Assembly: GCF_000016285.1 (NCBI RefSeq)
Contig: NC_011989.1
Coordinates: 623,001 to 687,000 of the forward strand
Reading direction: 5' to 3'
Source of the DNA: Allorhizobium ampelinum S4
Lineage (GTDB): Bacteria; Pseudomonadota; Alphaproteobacteria; Rhizobiales; Rhizobiaceae
DNA length: 64,000 nucleotides
The notes under the pieces are model-generated. The model did no database searches. It saw nothing but the letters and a program-made list of their open reading frames with translations, and had not been told where the DNA came from. Position numbers and translations under genes: made by a program. Each line of letters starts with the position of its first letter. The stretch's first letter is position 1. Positions 53,536 to 64,000 of this stretch are shown one piece after another.

Positions 53536-54933
53536 TTAAACCAGATGCTGGAAAGCCAGGATGGCGCAGGTGACTGTGATGGCGCCGCCGATGCGCGTGG
53601 CAATCTGCGAAAAGGGCATCAGGCTCATCCGGTTGGCGGCGGTCAGAATGGCGATATCGCCGGTGCCGCCCTGGCCGCTGTGGCAGCCAACCACCACGGC
53701 GACATCGATGGGAAACATCTTGACCAGACGGGCGGACAGAAATCCGGTGCCAATCAATGTCAGCACGGTGCTGACCACCGTGACCACCGTTTGCAGGGTA
53801 AAGGCGCTGATAAAGGATTGCCAAGGCGTATAGGAAATGCCCATGGCAAACAGCAGGGGCCAAGTCACGATGCGCGAGAAAAACGCGTAAACTTCCCGTC
53901 CGCCGTCTTCCAGGCTTGGCGAGACCAATTGACCCAGTTTGGCAATCACGACCAGAAACAGCATGGTGATTGGGGCTGGAAAATCCAGAAGCCGCTGGGC
54001 GAGAACACCGACCAGATAGAAGGTGACGATGGTGACGCCTGCCGTGGCAATCATCGCGCGGTCCACCGGCTGTTCACCCGGCTTTTTGCCGTTGATGTCG
54101 ATATTCAGCAGGCCTGCCTGTAACCGGCCTTCACCAGTGAGGTGAGGATAGCGTTTGCCGAGCACATTCAGCAGGCCACAAATCACCACCGCTGTGAAGC
54201 TGCCCAGCATGACGACGGGAATAATCTGCGCGAAAATCTCGTTCTGCGGCTGAGACAGAACGCCGGAATAGCCCATGGACAGCGGGATTGCGCCTTCGCC
54301 CAGGCCTCCGGCCATGATGGGCAGCACGACGAAAAACAGGCTATGCTCGAAGGTCATTCCCATGACGACACCAACCAGGGTGCCAACCAGCATGGCGGTT
54401 ATCGAGCTGATTGCCAAAGGCACGAAAATCTTGAAAAACCCGGCAATCAGCACGCTACGATCCATGCTGAGGATGCTGCCGACAATGATGGCGGCAATAT
54501 ACATGTAGAGGAAATTGGAGCTCTTGACGAAACTGTCGATCGCTTCAGCGACCGGCGGCGGGATGAGGCCATAAAACACCATGGCGGACGGTACGACGAA
54601 ACACAGGATCGCCGCTCCCCCCATCATGCCAAGCCATGGCAACCAGCGACCCAGTTGCATGAAGAAGAAGCCACCAAAGGACAGAATGGCAATCGACATG
54701 GTCAGGTCTGAGGGGACTTTGCCGGTGGCGGCGAAAGCGGCAATCAGCACGAATAGAAGAATATAGATTGGAACGGGAACGACGCCGATCTTCATGTCGA
54801 CGATCCGCCACCATTGTTCACGCCAGCCATTGGCCGAGCCTGGTTGAAGAGGCGTGTTATCTTGCAATCTTTCGTTTTTTTGACCGGTCTGTGAAGACCC
54901 TGAATGATGATCGCTATCTGAAATTGATGACAC
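53536..54933 (-). CDS. 2-hydroxycarboxylate transporter (CitS/CCS family)
   Basis: 465 aa with a GTG start at 54933, preceded by AGGAG. Sodium- or proton-coupled uptake of citrate, malate or lactate-type acids. About eleven membrane segments. The two GGxG re-entrant loop motifs of the family are clear: VLPIMAGGLGEGAIPLSMGYSG near the middle and VGCHSGQGGTGDIAILTAANRMSLMPFSQIATRIGGA near the end. The N-terminal ~45 residues are Ser/Gln-rich and cytoplasmic. Orphan gene without a two-component partner in view; substrate uncertain. Confidence 0.9.
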   Translation of the reverse strand: MSSISDSDHHSGSSQTGQKNERLQDNTPLQPGSANGWREQWWRIVDMKIGVVPVPIYILLFVLIAAFAATGKVPSDLTMSIAILSFGGFFFMQLGRWLPWLGMMGGAAILCFVVPSAMVFYGLIPPPVAEAIDSFVKSSNFLYMYIAAIIVGSILSMDRSVLIAGFFKIFVPLAISSITAMLVGTLVGVVMGMTFEHSLFFVVLPIMAGGLGEGAIPLSMGYSGVLSQPQNEIFAQIIPVVMLGSFTAVVICGLLNVLGKRYPHLTGEGRLQAGLLNIDINGKKPGEQPVDRAMIATAGVTIVTFYLVGVLAQRLLDFPAPITMLFLVVIAKLGQLVSPSLEDGGREVYAFFSRIVTWPLLFAMGISYTPWQSFISAFTLQTVVTVVSTVLTLIGTGFLSARLVKMFPIDVAVVVGCHSGQGGTGDIAILTAANRMSLMPFSQIATRIGGAITVTCAILAFQHLV

Positions 54934-55186
54934 TATGAACTCCTGTCTACTGCATAATTCCTTCAGTCGAAATCGATTTAAGGAGAAAATTATGCAGAAA
55001 ATTTAATGTGTTACAGCATCGTGTGGTTGATAAAATGCACGACCCTGTAACGTCTGGGGTTCGTTTTATAGGAGCTGGCACAAAGGTAAATTAAAAAAAA
55101 CCGGAGGTGTGAAGGGCGGTTATTTCATCGGAATAACCGGGGAGCGCTTGTCCCCCCCGGCATATCCTTTGAAACATATCTCCCGA

Positions 55187-57409
55187 TCAGGCGGCGCGAC
55201 GCATGCCGTGGTCGGCCTTGTGGACCTTGAACTGCGAGATCAGATTGAGCAGGTTGACGGTTTCCTCGGCCAGTTTCGATGTGCTGGCAGCAGCCTCCTC
55301 GACCATGGCGGCATTTTGCTGGGTCATCTGGTCCATCTGGTTGACGGCGGTGTTGACCTCGCTGAGACCGGTCGATTGCTCGTTTGCCGCCGTGGCAATG
55401 GATGTGACCTGGCTGGAAATGCCAATCACCTTTTGCTGAATTTCCTTCAGCGCCTCGCCGGTGCCGGTCACAAGTCTCACGCCCGTCTCCACTTCATTTG
55501 AGGACTTGGTGATCAGGGCCTTGATATCCTTGGCAGCGGTTGCCGAGCGTTGGGCCAGTTCGCGCACTTCCTGGGCCACGACCGCAAATCCCTTGCCGGC
55601 CTCGCCAGCACGGGCAGCTTCTACCCCGGCATTGAGGGCCAGAAGGTTGGTCTGGAAAGCAATCTCGTCAATCACATTGATGATCTGGGTGATTTCGTTG
55701 GAGGCTTGCTCGATGCGGCTCATGGCGGCTGTCGCGTCCTGGACGACATTGGCGGATTGCTCGGCAAATTGACGGGCTTCGGAGACCATTTTGCTGGATT
55801 CCTGCGCCCTTTCGGTCGAGGTTTTGACCGCCACGGTGATTTCTTCCAGGGCTGACGAGGTTTCTTCGAGCGAGGCCGCCTGGGTCTCTGTCCGGCGAGA
55901 CAGATCGTTGGAGGCCTGGCGGATTTCATCGGCACCGCCATTGATGACATCGGCGGATTGGCGCACCTGCTCCATCAGCAGCCGCAGCTTGGTCATGGTG
56001 TCATTGACATTGGTTTGCAGCTCGGCAAACACACCTTGATACTTGCCGCTCATGGCTTCCGTCAGGTCGCCATTGGAAAGGGCGGACACAACGCGCCTGG
56101 TTTCCGCTATGCCCTTGTCCACGGAGTCGACCAGCGTGTTGACGTTATGGGCAAAGGCGTCCAGATCCGGGTTGTCGTAGTGCTTGGTGATGCGGCTTGT
56201 GAAGTCACCGGCCACTGCTGCCGAAACGACTGTGGCAATATCGGATTGCAGATCGGCATTCTTCTGCTGCAAAGCCGCTTCCTGGGCCGCCAACTGGCGA
56301 ATTTTGAGGGCATTCTGCTTGAAGACATTGACGGCCTTGGCCATCAGCCCGACCTCGTTATCGTATGCGAGGCCTGGAATATCCGTTTCCAGCTGGTTGT
56401 CGGCCAGCTTGCCCATGGCCGAGGTGATCGCAAAGATCGGGCGGCTGATGCTGCGGGCGATTATGAAAGCCAGCACGGTGGCGACGACAAGGGCGAGTGC
56501 GGCGACAATAATGGCGGTGGTGATCGCATCGCGCATTGTCTCATCGATGCGAGGGCCGAGCGTGTCCTGCTCTTTTTTCAGAACCAGCTTCAAATCCTCG
56601 GCTTCCTTGCCCAGTTTGGGGCCAACGGCATTCATGACATTGTTGACGATGGAATCGCGCTTGGCGATGATCGCCTGCGTCTTGGTGAGATCTCTAATAT
56701 AGGCGTTGAGATCATCCAGAGTGGCGTTGAACCGTTGAGCGCGCTCGGGAATGACGATGGCGGCGCTAACCTCTGTGCTGCGGGCCAGCGCATCCTGTGC
56801 CGCTGCCATCGCGGCTTCGAAATCCTTACTCTCGTTGTTCAGCAGATATTTGGTGGCCGACAAGCGCATCACGAAGGTCGAGATTTGGAACAGGGTGGCT
56901 TTGTACGCTGCGACATTATTGCCACTGCTGTCGAAATCAGCGAGCAATTGTGAGGTGGATTTTTGAATTGCGGGTCCAAGCCGGTCGAGGCTTTCACTGA
57001 CGAGTTTGTCGCGTTCCGTCTGTGCCGCAACGACGGCCTTGAAGCCATTTTCATAGTCTGCAACGGCTGTCGTGAATCCTGCGGACGCGGATTTTTCGGC
57101 ATCGGTGCGGGCCATGGACGAAAGATTGGCAGCACTCTCCTTGGTCGTTGCTATTCGCTTTTCAAAACTGGCAAGATTATCGGCAGAATGATTGTCTTGA
57201 TACTTCAGGTAGGCCAGCCGGGCCTCCAGCATATTCGCCTGCACGCGGCCCGCTTCGTTGGTCAGCCGGGCAATGCTGCGATAATCCGAGAAATCGGATT
57301 GATTGCCGGTGTTCGAGTACACCGACATCCCTGCAATTGTAATGAGTATGGCAATGATGATGCCAAAACCACCATAAATCTTGTGGTTAAGTTTCATATT
57401 GTCGAGCAT
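55187..57409 (-). CDS. Methyl-accepting chemotaxis protein
   Basis: 740 aa, starting [14 protein letters not shown] with AGGA upstream. Layout: membrane segment ~12-32 ([17 protein letters not shown]), a large helical periplasmic domain (~35-290) of the HBM type, a second membrane segment near 300-320 ([20 protein letters not shown]), HAMP domains to ~450, and the signalling domain ~470-735 with the hairpin tip [24 protein letters not shown]. The tail has no enteric-type pentapeptide. It directs the CheA kinase, linking chemotaxis to the flagella encoded here; the ligand is unknown. Confidence 0.95.
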   Translation of the reverse strand: MLDNMKLNHKIYGGFGIIIAILITIAGMSVYSNTGNQSDFSDYRSIARLTNEAGRVQANMLEARLAYLKYQDNHSADNLASFEKRIATTKESAANLSSMARTDAEKSASAGFTTAVADYENGFKAVVAAQTERDKLVSESLDRLGPAIQKSTSQLLADFDSSGNNVAAYKATLFQISTFVMRLSATKYLLNNESKDFEAAMAAAQDALARSTEVSAAIVIPERAQRFNATLDDLNAYIRDLTKTQAIIAKRDSIVNNVMNAVGPKLGKEAEDLKLVLKKEQDTLGPRIDETMRDAITTAIIVAALALVVATVLAFIIARSISRPIFAITSAMGKLADNQLETDIPGLAYDNEVGLMAKAVNVFKQNALKIRQLAAQEAALQQKNADLQSDIATVVSAAVAGDFTSRITKHYDNPDLDAFAHNVNTLVDSVDKGIAETRRVVSALSNGDLTEAMSGKYQGVFAELQTNVNDTMTKLRLLMEQVRQSADVINGGADEIRQASNDLSRRTETQAASLEETSSALEEITVAVKTSTERAQESSKMVSEARQFAEQSANVVQDATAAMSRIEQASNEITQIINVIDEIAFQTNLLALNAGVEAARAGEAGKGFAVVAQEVRELAQRSATAAKDIKALITKSSNEVETGVRLVTGTGEALKEIQQKVIGISSQVTSIATAANEQSTGLSEVNTAVNQMDQMTQQNAAMVEEAAASTSKLAEETVNLLNLISQFKVHKADHGMRRAA

Positions 57410-58256
57410 GGCTCAGTGTCCTCGTTTCGTTTCAAGATCATTTCCCATCATTTTGGGTTGTAAATTAATAAAATCTAATGTAGAGAAAAATGAATTAAAT
57501 AATTGTGAAGCAATCAGGCATCGAGATTTATCGGCAAGTAAAACCGGCCGATAAATAGAAATACTGTCATTGCCGTTCCGGCCTGGAATACGGAATGAAA
57601 TCAATTCTGGCCGTGCAAATGGCGAATATTTGTATTTATTTCTAATAATCTAATAAAAAAACTAAAAATTTATGAATAATAAAAAAAGGAAAGCAAAATT
57701 CGAAGATTAACGAAAAATTGTAATTTTTATATTCAATTTTCGATTGAAAATTGAATATGAAATTAAAATGATTTTGGTAATGCAAAAACTATTAAAAGCC
57801 GGGCTTTGTATTTCATTTGCAAAAAAAATCTAGTCTATTTGAATCTGAGATAGCCAGTGTTTTCAACGAGAGGATGCAGCACATCTTCGAGCTTTCGTAT
57901 AATATAGGTGGCAGTAACGCTCTCGCATTCTAATCGACGCGACTGCATCGTAATTGCCATGGCTCTTTGCCAAGAGCAGCATGGCATATATCATTATTGG
58001 TTGAATTGACTGCCTATGAAAATCACCTAGGGTTGTGAAGTCGTTCGGCTTATAGAACATGATGCTATGAGTTCGCCGGTCATGCTCCCATGATGTTCGC
58101 CCACAGGGTCATTGCTTCTGAATGCTATTCGCGATGATGGCTGCTGCACATAAAGTGCACGGTGCTGTCGAGTCTGTCAGATTCAGGTTGAACCAGGCAG
58201 ACTCTAACGTCTCTTGTTTTCGGAAAAACAGGTTTCTACTTTTCCTAAGATAAATT
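57410..58256. other. AT-rich intergenic region between edd and the chemoreceptor gene
   Basis: 847 bp. From about 57600 to 57850 it is very AT-rich with long A and T tracts, unlike the GC-rich genes around it. It must hold the promoter for the leftward chemoreceptor gene. The short frames (such as 57863-58060 on the minus strand) have no ribosome binding site or recognisable family. A short stem TGTTTT/AAAACA near 58215-58232 may be part of the edd 3' end. Confidence 0.6.
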
Positions 58257-60074
58257 CTAGAACAGCACGCTGGCACCCTGGTCTGCCGGGCCTGCAATGC
58301 GGCGCAGCGGGGCAAACAGTTCACGTCCCATGCCGAAGTCATTATCCGCCAAGTCGATGACTTCAGGGCTGCGGCTTGCAAATTCCGCGGCATTGACAAG
58401 CACTTCCAGCGTTCCAGCCACGGCATCGAGACGGATCATGTCGCCATCGCGGATCTTGGCAATTGGTCCGCCGTCGACGGCTTCCGGTGTGACGTGGATG
58501 GCAGCAGGCACCTTGCCAGAGGCACCGGACATGCGTCCATCCGTCACCAGCGCCACCTTGAGGCCACGGTCCTGAAGCACGCCAAGTGACGGGGTCAATT
58601 TGTGCAGTTCCGGCATGCCATTGGCTTTTGGGCCTTGAAAGCGCACCACGGCAATGAAGTCGCGGTTCATCTTGCCGGCCTTGAAGGCATCCTGCATGTC
58701 CTGCTGGCTGTGGAACACCATGGCAGGCGCCTCGACAATGTGGCGTTCCGGCTTGACGGCGGAGATCTTGATCACGGCCTTGCCCATATTGCCAGTCAGC
58801 ATTTTCAAGCCGCCATTCGCCTGGAACGGCGCTTCGATCCGCGACAACACTTTCGGATCGGCGCTGTCTTCGGGCGAGGGCTGGCGGTCTACGGTGCCGT
58901 CGGCGTTCAGATGTGGCTCGATCGTATAGGCGGCAAGCCCCTGGCCATAGACGGTGCGCACATCGTCATGCACAAAACCGGCGCGCAGCAATTGCTTGAT
59001 CAGAAAGCCCATGCCACCGGCGGCGTGAAAATGGTTCACATCCGCAGAGCCGTTCGGATAGACGCGGGCGAGAAGCGGAATGATGTCGGAGAGGTCGGAA
59101 ATATCCTGCCAGCTGAGCAGAATGCCTGCCGCCCGTGCCATGGCGATCAGGTGCATGGTGTGATTGGTGGAGCCGCCCGTGGCATGCAGGCCGACCACGC
59201 CATTGACGATGGAGCGCTCGTCGATCATCTCGCCTGACGGCGTATAGTCATTGCCAAGCGCGGTAATCGCCAGCGCCCGCTTGGTGGCTTCGCGGGTCAG
59301 CGCATCGCGCAGCGGCGTGCCGGGATTGATGAAGGAGGCGCCGGGCATGTGAAAGCCCATGATTTCCATCAGCATCTGATTGGAATTGGCCGTGCCGTAG
59401 AACGTGCAGGTGCCGGGGCCGTGATAGGATTTGGACTCGGCTTCCAGCAGTTCGGCCCGGCCTACCTTGCCCTCGGCATAGAGCTGGCGAATGCGGGTCT
59501 TTTCGTCATTCGGCAAGCCCGTGGTCATCGGCCCAGCCGGAATAAACACGGAAGGGAGATGACCGAATGTCAACGCAGCAATCATCAGGCCGGGGACGAT
59601 CTTGTCGCAGACGCCGAGAAACACCGCCGCATCGAACATGTTGTGGCTGAGACCGATGCCGGCCGCCATGGCGATCACATCGCGGGAAAACAGCGAAAGC
59701 TCCATACCGGGCTGGCCCTGCGTGACGCCATCGCACATGGCGGGCACGCCGCCTGCCACCTGTGCGACGCCGCCCACTTCGCTGGCTGCCTGGCGGATCA
59801 GCGCCGGATAGGTTTCAAACGGCTGATGCGCCGAAAGCATATCGTTGTAGGCGGTGATGATGCCGAGATTGGGGACGGTGTCGCCAGCAAGTGCGGCCTT
59901 GTCCCCGGGGGAACAGACCGCAAAGCCATGGGCAAGATTGCCGCAGGCCAAAGAGCCACGGTTCACGCCCTTGCCAGCGGCCCGGCGAACGCGATCCAGA
60001 TAGGCCTCGCGGGTTGGCTTGGAGCGCTCGACAATGCGCTTGGTGATGGTTTCGATACGGTGATCGGCACTCAT
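58257..60074 (-). CDS. edd: Phosphogluconate dehydratase Edd
   Basis: 605 aa from the ATG at 60074, chosen because AGGAAGG is nine bases away; a Met three codons upstream is too near that site. It converts 6-phosphogluconate to 2-keto-3-deoxy-6-phosphogluconate, the first dedicated Entner-Doudoroff step. Iron-sulphur dehydratase signatures are the Cys in [17 protein letters not shown], the serine-rich [24 protein letters not shown] and [23 protein letters not shown]. Last gene of the zwf-pgl-edd operon. The aldolase eda is not in the window. Confidence 0.97.
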   Translation of the reverse strand: MSADHRIETITKRIVERSKPTREAYLDRVRRAAGKGVNRGSLACGNLAHGFAVCSPGDKAALAGDTVPNLGIITAYNDMLSAHQPFETYPALIRQAASEVGGVAQVAGGVPAMCDGVTQGQPGMELSLFSRDVIAMAAGIGLSHNMFDAAVFLGVCDKIVPGLMIAALTFGHLPSVFIPAGPMTTGLPNDEKTRIRQLYAEGKVGRAELLEAESKSYHGPGTCTFYGTANSNQMLMEIMGFHMPGASFINPGTPLRDALTREATKRALAITALGNDYTPSGEMIDERSIVNGVVGLHATGGSTNHTMHLIAMARAAGILLSWQDISDLSDIIPLLARVYPNGSADVNHFHAAGGMGFLIKQLLRAGFVHDDVRTVYGQGLAAYTIEPHLNADGTVDRQPSPEDSADPKVLSRIEAPFQANGGLKMLTGNMGKAVIKISAVKPERHIVEAPAMVFHSQQDMQDAFKAGKMNRDFIAVVRFQGPKANGMPELHKLTPSLGVLQDRGLKVALVTDGRMSGASGKVPAAIHVTPEAVDGGPIAKIRDGDMIRLDAVAGTLEVLVNAAEFASRSPEVIDLADNDFGMGRELFAPLRRIAGPADQGASVLF

Positions 60075-60217
60075 GGAAAGCATCCTTCCTGAAAAGGGCA
60101 GGGGCGGCGACCTTGGCGCTCGCTAGAGCGCTGCGGTCGCCCGCGCTATTGGGCCTCGTTCGTCAAGGCCGCATCGCTTTTGATACCAGCCTGGCTATCA
60201 GGGCGTTCTGATCGAGA

Positions 60218-60916
60218 TCAGGGCGCCCAGTAAATATCGACAGGTGTTTCAGCCCGGGCCAGTACGGCGCGAACAGGCATTTCCGTCTCGTCCGTCCCCG
60301 CCAGCGCCTTGTCCAGCACCGCCTGCTTTTCCGCGCCCTCGATATGGACAATCAGCAGACCGGCATCGGCGAGGCTGGAGAAAGACAAGGTCAGGCGCGG
60401 CTCGCCAGCACCCGGCGCTTGCATGGTGATCACCCGGGGCGGGAGGGTCAGGTCAAGCGCGTCTTCCAGATTGTCGCCACCGGGGAAGAACGAGGCGGTA
60501 TGGCCATCGGTTCCCATGCCGAGGATAACCACGTCGAGCGGCGTGCCAAGGTCGGACACCGCATCGCTGGCCACCGCAGCCGCAGCCTCGATGGTCTCTT
60601 CCGGCGCATAGAGCGGCACGAATTCGGCCTCGGCGGCCTGGTTCTTCAACAGATGCGTGGCAACCAGCAAATGGTTGGAACGCGGATTATCCTCAGGCAC
60701 GAAGCGCTCATCGACCAGCGTCACCGAGACCTTGTCCCAATCCAATTCCTTTTGCGACAGTGCCTCGAAGAAGGCCTTTGGCGTGGAGCCGCCGGAGACA
60801 GCCAGCGAAGCTGCACCGGAGGCGGTAATTGCCTCCATCAGCGCTGCGGCCACCCGGTCGGCTAGCGCTGTTGCCAGCGCCGCGCCAGTGTCAAAGCTAT
60901 GCAATGTATGCGCCAT
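60218..60916 (-). CDS. pgl: 6-phosphogluconolactonase Pgl (DevB)
   Basis: 232 aa from MAHTLHSFDTG (60916), with GAGGG about ten bases upstream; starts further upstream would overlap zwf. It hydrolyses 6-phosphogluconolactone. Family signatures: LAVSGGSTPKAFFEALSQKELDWDKVSVTLVDERFVPEDNPRSN and LDVVILGMGTDGHTASFFPG. It sits 13 bp after zwf and 143 bp before edd, joining the two reactions of the oxidative branch. Confidence 0.95.
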   Translation of the reverse strand: MAHTLHSFDTGAALATALADRVAAALMEAITASGAASLAVSGGSTPKAFFEALSQKELDWDKVSVTLVDERFVPEDNPRSNHLLVATHLLKNQAAEAEFVPLYAPEETIEAAAAVASDAVSDLGTPLDVVILGMGTDGHTASFFPGGDNLEDALDLTLPPRVITMQAPGAGEPRLTLSFSSLADAGLLIVHIEGAEKQAVLDKALAGTDETEMPVRAVLARAETPVDIYWAP

Positions 60917-60929
60917 GATGCCGATGCCC

Positions 60930-62399
60930 TCAGTCATTCTCGTGCCAAGTGCGACCGTCACGCTCGATCAGCGCGATGGCCTGGCTTGGTCCCCAGGTGC
61001 CCGATGTATAGCCCTGCGCCCGCTGACCAATTTCTTCCCAGCTCTTCAGGATCGGATCGACCCAGTTCCAGGCCGCTTCCACTTCGTCGCGGCGCATGAA
61101 CAGCGTCTGGTTGGAACGGATCACGTCCATCAACAGGCGCTCATAGGCATCGGGATTGCGCACGCCGAAGGATTCGGCAAAGCTCATATCCAGCGGTACA
61201 TGGCGCAGACGCATGCCGCCCGGACCTGGATCCTTGATCATCAACCATTGCTTGACGCCTTCGTCCGGTTGCAGGCGGATAACCAGCTGGTTGGCCTCGA
61301 TGCGACCGACATCGCCGAAGATCGAATGGGGGATCGGCTTGAACTGGATGACGATTTCCGAAACGCGGCCTGCCAGACGCTTGCCGGTGCGCAGATAGAA
61401 CGGCACGCCCGCCCAGCGCCAATTATTGATCTCGGCCTTGATGGCGACGAAGGTTTCCGTGTCGGAACTATCGCCCAACTCTTCCGTGTAGCCCTTCACC
61501 GCGCCACCCGCCGAAGCACCGGCCTTGTACTGGCCGCGAACGGTCATTTTTTCAACATTGGAGGCGTCGATTGGCTTCAGTGCCCGCAGCACTTTCAGCT
61601 TTTCATCACGCAGCGCCTCTGAGTTCATCGAGGATGGGGCTTCCATGGCAACGAGGCAAAGCAATTGCAGGATATGGTTCTGCACCATGTCACGCAGCGC
61701 GCCCGCCTTGTCGTAATAGGTGACACGGCCTTCCAGCCCGACGGATTCGGCCACGGTGATCTGCACATGGTCGATATGGGCGGAATTCCACAGCGGCTCA
61801 TAGAGCGCATTGGCAAAGCGCAGCGCCATTAGGTTCTGCACGGTTTCCTTGCCGAGATAATGGTCGATGCGGAAGATCTGCTCTTCCTTGAACACCTTGC
61901 CAATGGTGTCGTTCAGCGCCTGCGCCGAGGCCAGATCGCGGCCAATCGGCTTTTCCACCACGATGCGGGTGGATTTGGTGATCAGCTTGTGATCGCGGAT
62001 CTTGTCGGCGATATCGCCGAAAATCGACGGAGACACAGCGAGATAGAAGGCGCGCACGATGTCCTTGCCGGTGTCCAGCAGCTTTTTCAGCGTGTCCCAG
62101 CCCTTGTCGTCCTTGGCATCGACAGACACATAATGCAGCCGGTCGAGAAAGCGCTTGACCTGGCTTTCTTCCAATTCGTCTTCTTTCAGGAATTCTTTCA
62201 GGGCCTTATGGGCGAATTCACGGTATTCCGCATCCGTCATCGGCGAGCGGGACGCCCCGATGATCCGGGTCGGCTCTGTGAGCTGGCCGGCCAACTGGCG
62301 GTGATAAAGGGCCGGCAGAAGCTTGCGCTCGGCAAGATCCCCGGTGCCGCCAAAGACGACATAGTCAAAGGGTTCGACAGGAATAATCTGGCTGCTCAT
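60930..62399 (-). CDS. zwf: Glucose-6-phosphate 1-dehydrogenase Zwf
   Basis: 489 aa from MSSQIIPVEP (62399), with GAGAG upstream; an ATG five codons earlier lacks a binding site. It oxidises glucose-6-phosphate with NADP. Signatures: VVFGGTGDLAERKLLPALYH (nucleotide binding; Gly-Thr-Gly instead of Gly-Ala-Ser), RIDHYLGKETVQNLMALRFAN (substrate-binding HYLGKE) and FYLRTGKRLAGRVSEIVIQF. First gene of the zwf-pgl-edd operon, which would channel the glucose made by AglA into the Entner-Doudoroff pathway. Confidence 0.97.
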   Translation of the reverse strand: MSSQIIPVEPFDYVVFGGTGDLAERKLLPALYHRQLAGQLTEPTRIIGASRSPMTDAEYREFAHKALKEFLKEDELEESQVKRFLDRLHYVSVDAKDDKGWDTLKKLLDTGKDIVRAFYLAVSPSIFGDIADKIRDHKLITKSTRIVVEKPIGRDLASAQALNDTIGKVFKEEQIFRIDHYLGKETVQNLMALRFANALYEPLWNSAHIDHVQITVAESVGLEGRVTYYDKAGALRDMVQNHILQLLCLVAMEAPSSMNSEALRDEKLKVLRALKPIDASNVEKMTVRGQYKAGASAGGAVKGYTEELGDSSDTETFVAIKAEINNWRWAGVPFYLRTGKRLAGRVSEIVIQFKPIPHSIFGDVGRIEANQLVIRLQPDEGVKQWLMIKDPGPGGMRLRHVPLDMSFAESFGVRNPDAYERLLMDVIRSNQTLFMRRDEVEAAWNWVDPILKSWEEIGQRAQGYTSGTWGPSQAIALIERDGRTWHEND

Positions 62400-62544
62400 A
62401 CGGGCATCTCTCATTCATGGCCATTGGCAAAGCCAATGGGCAAGGCTGTTGGATCGGGTTATAATTCAATCGATTTAAAAAAGCCAGTCCTAGCGTTTCT
62501 AAAACGCCCGACCCTTCTAAAACGAAAGCGTGAATAGCGTTCCT

Positions 62545-63828
62545 TCAAAAACGGTCGCGCAGGGCATACCAGCTGAGCGCCAGGAACAGAAGCGGCGAGC
62601 GCAGCCGGGACCCGCCTGGAAAAGCCGGAACCTTTAACTCCTTCAACAGGTCCAACTCGCTGGTTTCTCCCAGAACCGATTTGGCAAACAGCGTACCGCA
62701 ATAGTTTGACAACATCACGCCATGACCGGAATAACCCGCGACGGAAATCACCCCAGGCATCACCTCGCGGGCAAAGGGCTGGCGGTTCATGGTGATGCCG
62801 ACCGAACCGCCCCAGGCATGGGTCATCTCGATGCCTTTCAAGGCCGGATAGATCTCGCTGATCTGGCGGCGGATATGGTCGGAAATGTCGCGCGGGCTAT
62901 CGGCGGTATAGGCTTCGCGGCCGCCAAACAGCAATTGCCCGTCGCGGGTCTTGCGGAAATAGCGCACCACGAACCGGCTGTCGGCGACCGCTTCCGAGCC
63001 GGGCAGGATGTCCGGAAAATCCTTGAGCGGCACGGTGGCACCAATGAAGGAGCGGATCGGCATGACATGGGCCGCCGTCACCGGCTCCAGATTGCCGATA
63101 TAGGCATTGGTGGCGATCAGCACATGGCGGGCGGTAATCGTGCCTTTCGGCGTTTCGATCATGGTTCTGCCGCCGCTTTGGGCAATCGATGTGGCCTTGG
63201 TCATTTCATGCAGGCGGGCACCGGCATTCTTCGCCACTTTCGCCAATCCCACCAGCAGTTTCAGCGGGTGGATATGGCCGGTGCCGATATCGCGGATGCC
63301 GCAGTAATAGGCGGAAGAGCCAAGCCGCGCCGCCGTTTCCTCGCGGTCCATGAACTGCATATGCGGATAATCGAACCGGGTCGCGGCAATCTCGACGCTC
63401 TTGCGATACTCCTTGTCCTTGCCGCGCTTGTGCTCGACATTCAGCTGGCCGGGCATGAACTCCATGTCGATCTGGTGTTCACGGGCAAAATCCAGAATAT
63501 AGCGTTTGGCGTGTTCGGCCATATCGAACAGCGCCTTGGCGCGCTCAAAACCAAATTCGGCTTCAAGCTCCTCCGGCCAGGCGCGCTGGCCGGTGCCGAA
63601 CTGGCCGCCATTGCGCCCTGAGCCGCCATCACCAAACCGCCCGCCCTCAATCAGCACTACACTGACACCGGCGCGCGCCAGCGTGTAGGCTGCCTGCAAG
63701 CCGGTATAGCCGCCGCCGACAATGGCGACATCGGTGGTGGTCGAACCATCCAGCGGTTCGTATTCAGGGCGTTCGCCCACGGTGGCCTGGTACCAGGAAA
63801 GGCCGGGTGCAATCGGGCTTTGCCACAT
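62545..63828 (-). CDS. ordL: FAD-dependent amine oxidoreductase (PuuB/OrdL type)
   Basis: 427 aa from MWQSPIAPGLSWYQATV (63828), set by AAGGAG six bases upstream; a frame reaching 63873 is less likely. The FAD-binding Rossmann motif is DVAIVGGGYTGLQAAYTLARAGVSVVLIEGGRFGDGGSGRNGG, and the C-terminal part reads GVISVAGYSGHGVMLSNYCGTLFAK, both of the DadA/PuuB family. The neighbour is a glutamine synthetase-like gene, so the pair resembles PuuA-PuuB of gamma-glutamylated putrescine breakdown. The substrate is inferred from that pairing. Confidence 0.88.
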   Translation of the reverse strand: MWQSPIAPGLSWYQATVGERPEYEPLDGSTTTDVAIVGGGYTGLQAAYTLARAGVSVVLIEGGRFGDGGSGRNGGQFGTGQRAWPEELEAEFGFERAKALFDMAEHAKRYILDFAREHQIDMEFMPGQLNVEHKRGKDKEYRKSVEIAATRFDYPHMQFMDREETAARLGSSAYYCGIRDIGTGHIHPLKLLVGLAKVAKNAGARLHEMTKATSIAQSGGRTMIETPKGTITARHVLIATNAYIGNLEPVTAAHVMPIRSFIGATVPLKDFPDILPGSEAVADSRFVVRYFRKTRDGQLLFGGREAYTADSPRDISDHIRRQISEIYPALKGIEMTHAWGGSVGITMNRQPFAREVMPGVISVAGYSGHGVMLSNYCGTLFAKSVLGETSELDLLKELKVPAFPGGSRLRSPLLFLALSWYALRDRF

Positions 63829-63898
63829 GCGAAGCTCCTTTTTGAATGCTGCAAGGCGGCCCGCCTGGGACAAGCGGGCACCATGACAGCTGTATGGA

Positions 63899-64000
63899 TC
63901 AGACGTTCAGCAGCAGGAATTCACGCTCCCAGGGGCTGATAACCTGCATGAAGGTCTCGAATTCGCCGCGCTTGACGCCTGCATAGATATCGATGAAGGC
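63899..64000 (-). CDS. Glutamine synthetase-family protein, C-terminal end only
   Basis: Only the last 33 codons are in the window; the gene continues past position 64000. The tail reads AFIDIYAGVKRGEFETFMQV then ISPWEREFLLLNV and stop, characteristic of glutamine synthetase-type ligases of the PuuA/GlnT class. It is upstream of the FAD oxidoreductase on the same strand with a 70-bp gap, so the two probably form a polyamine-utilisation operon. Confidence 0.8.
   Translation of the reverse strand, partial: AFIDIYAGVKRGEFETFMQVISPWEREFLLLNV

Noticed and set aside
57863..58060. 65-codon open frame on the minus strand in the AT-rich gap
   Set aside because: No ribosome binding site, no similarity, and the gap is otherwise non-coding.

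Overview
The window looks like chromosomal DNA of a Rhizobiaceae bacterium, most likely the Agrobacterium/Allorhizobium lineage (inference from gene content and order; no database was searched). The pointers are a lateral-flagellum cluster with the rhizobial-type proteins MotC, MotE, Rem, FlaF and FlbT, followed by the AglR/AglEFGAK alpha-glucoside system and a zwf-pgl-edd Entner-Doudoroff operon. I found no rRNA, tRNA, IS element, prophage or CRISPR array.

Positions 1-40900 hold most of a flagellar regulon. A leftward operon (motA, fliM, fliN, fliG, flhB and a small gene) encodes stator, C-ring and export-gate parts. A divergent rightward block follows: flgF-fliI and an unknown gene; flgB-flgC-fliE-flgG-flgA-flgI-motE-flgH-fliL-fliP; five tandem flagellin genes of identical length, each with its own leader, and terminator-like hairpins in the gaps after them; a FliH-like gene with motB-motC-fliK and a lytic transglycosylase; the regulator rem; flgE-flgK-flgL-flaF-flbT-flgD-fliQ; flhA-fliR with a FliJ-like and a FlgJ-like rod gene; and two small unknown genes. 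fliF and the VisN/VisR regulators are not in the window.

Positions 41100-51500 hold a WecG/TagA-type glycosyltransferase, folD, and the agl locus: a LacI-type repressor divergent from binding protein, two permeases, alpha-glucosidase and ATPase. Two AAGCGCTT-centred operators lie in the aglR-aglE gap. A PilZ-like protein follows. Positions 52000-64000 hold a DUF2778-type cell-wall protein, a 2-hydroxycarboxylate transporter, a chemoreceptor, the zwf-pgl-edd operon, an FAD oxidoreductase and the end of a glutamine synthetase-family gene.

The most interesting signal is in the flagellin leaders. All five carry two adjacent hairpins just before the start codon. The first has a CCGG-core stem whose outer pair changes in a compensatory way (G-C, C-G, A-U). 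The second pairs UGUCCC(UU) with the Shine-Dalgarno stretch (AA)GGGGCA, hiding it. Four of the five also have a third dyad of unrelated sequence at a fixed position, ending 0-2 nt before a GCATGA box, and a CtrA-like box (TTnn-N7-TTAAC) 50-51 bp upstream of that dyad. The flgB leader repeats the two-hairpin layout with different sequence. This is a candidate RNA switch controlling flagellin translation or stability, with FlbT, encoded here, as the obvious partner to test.
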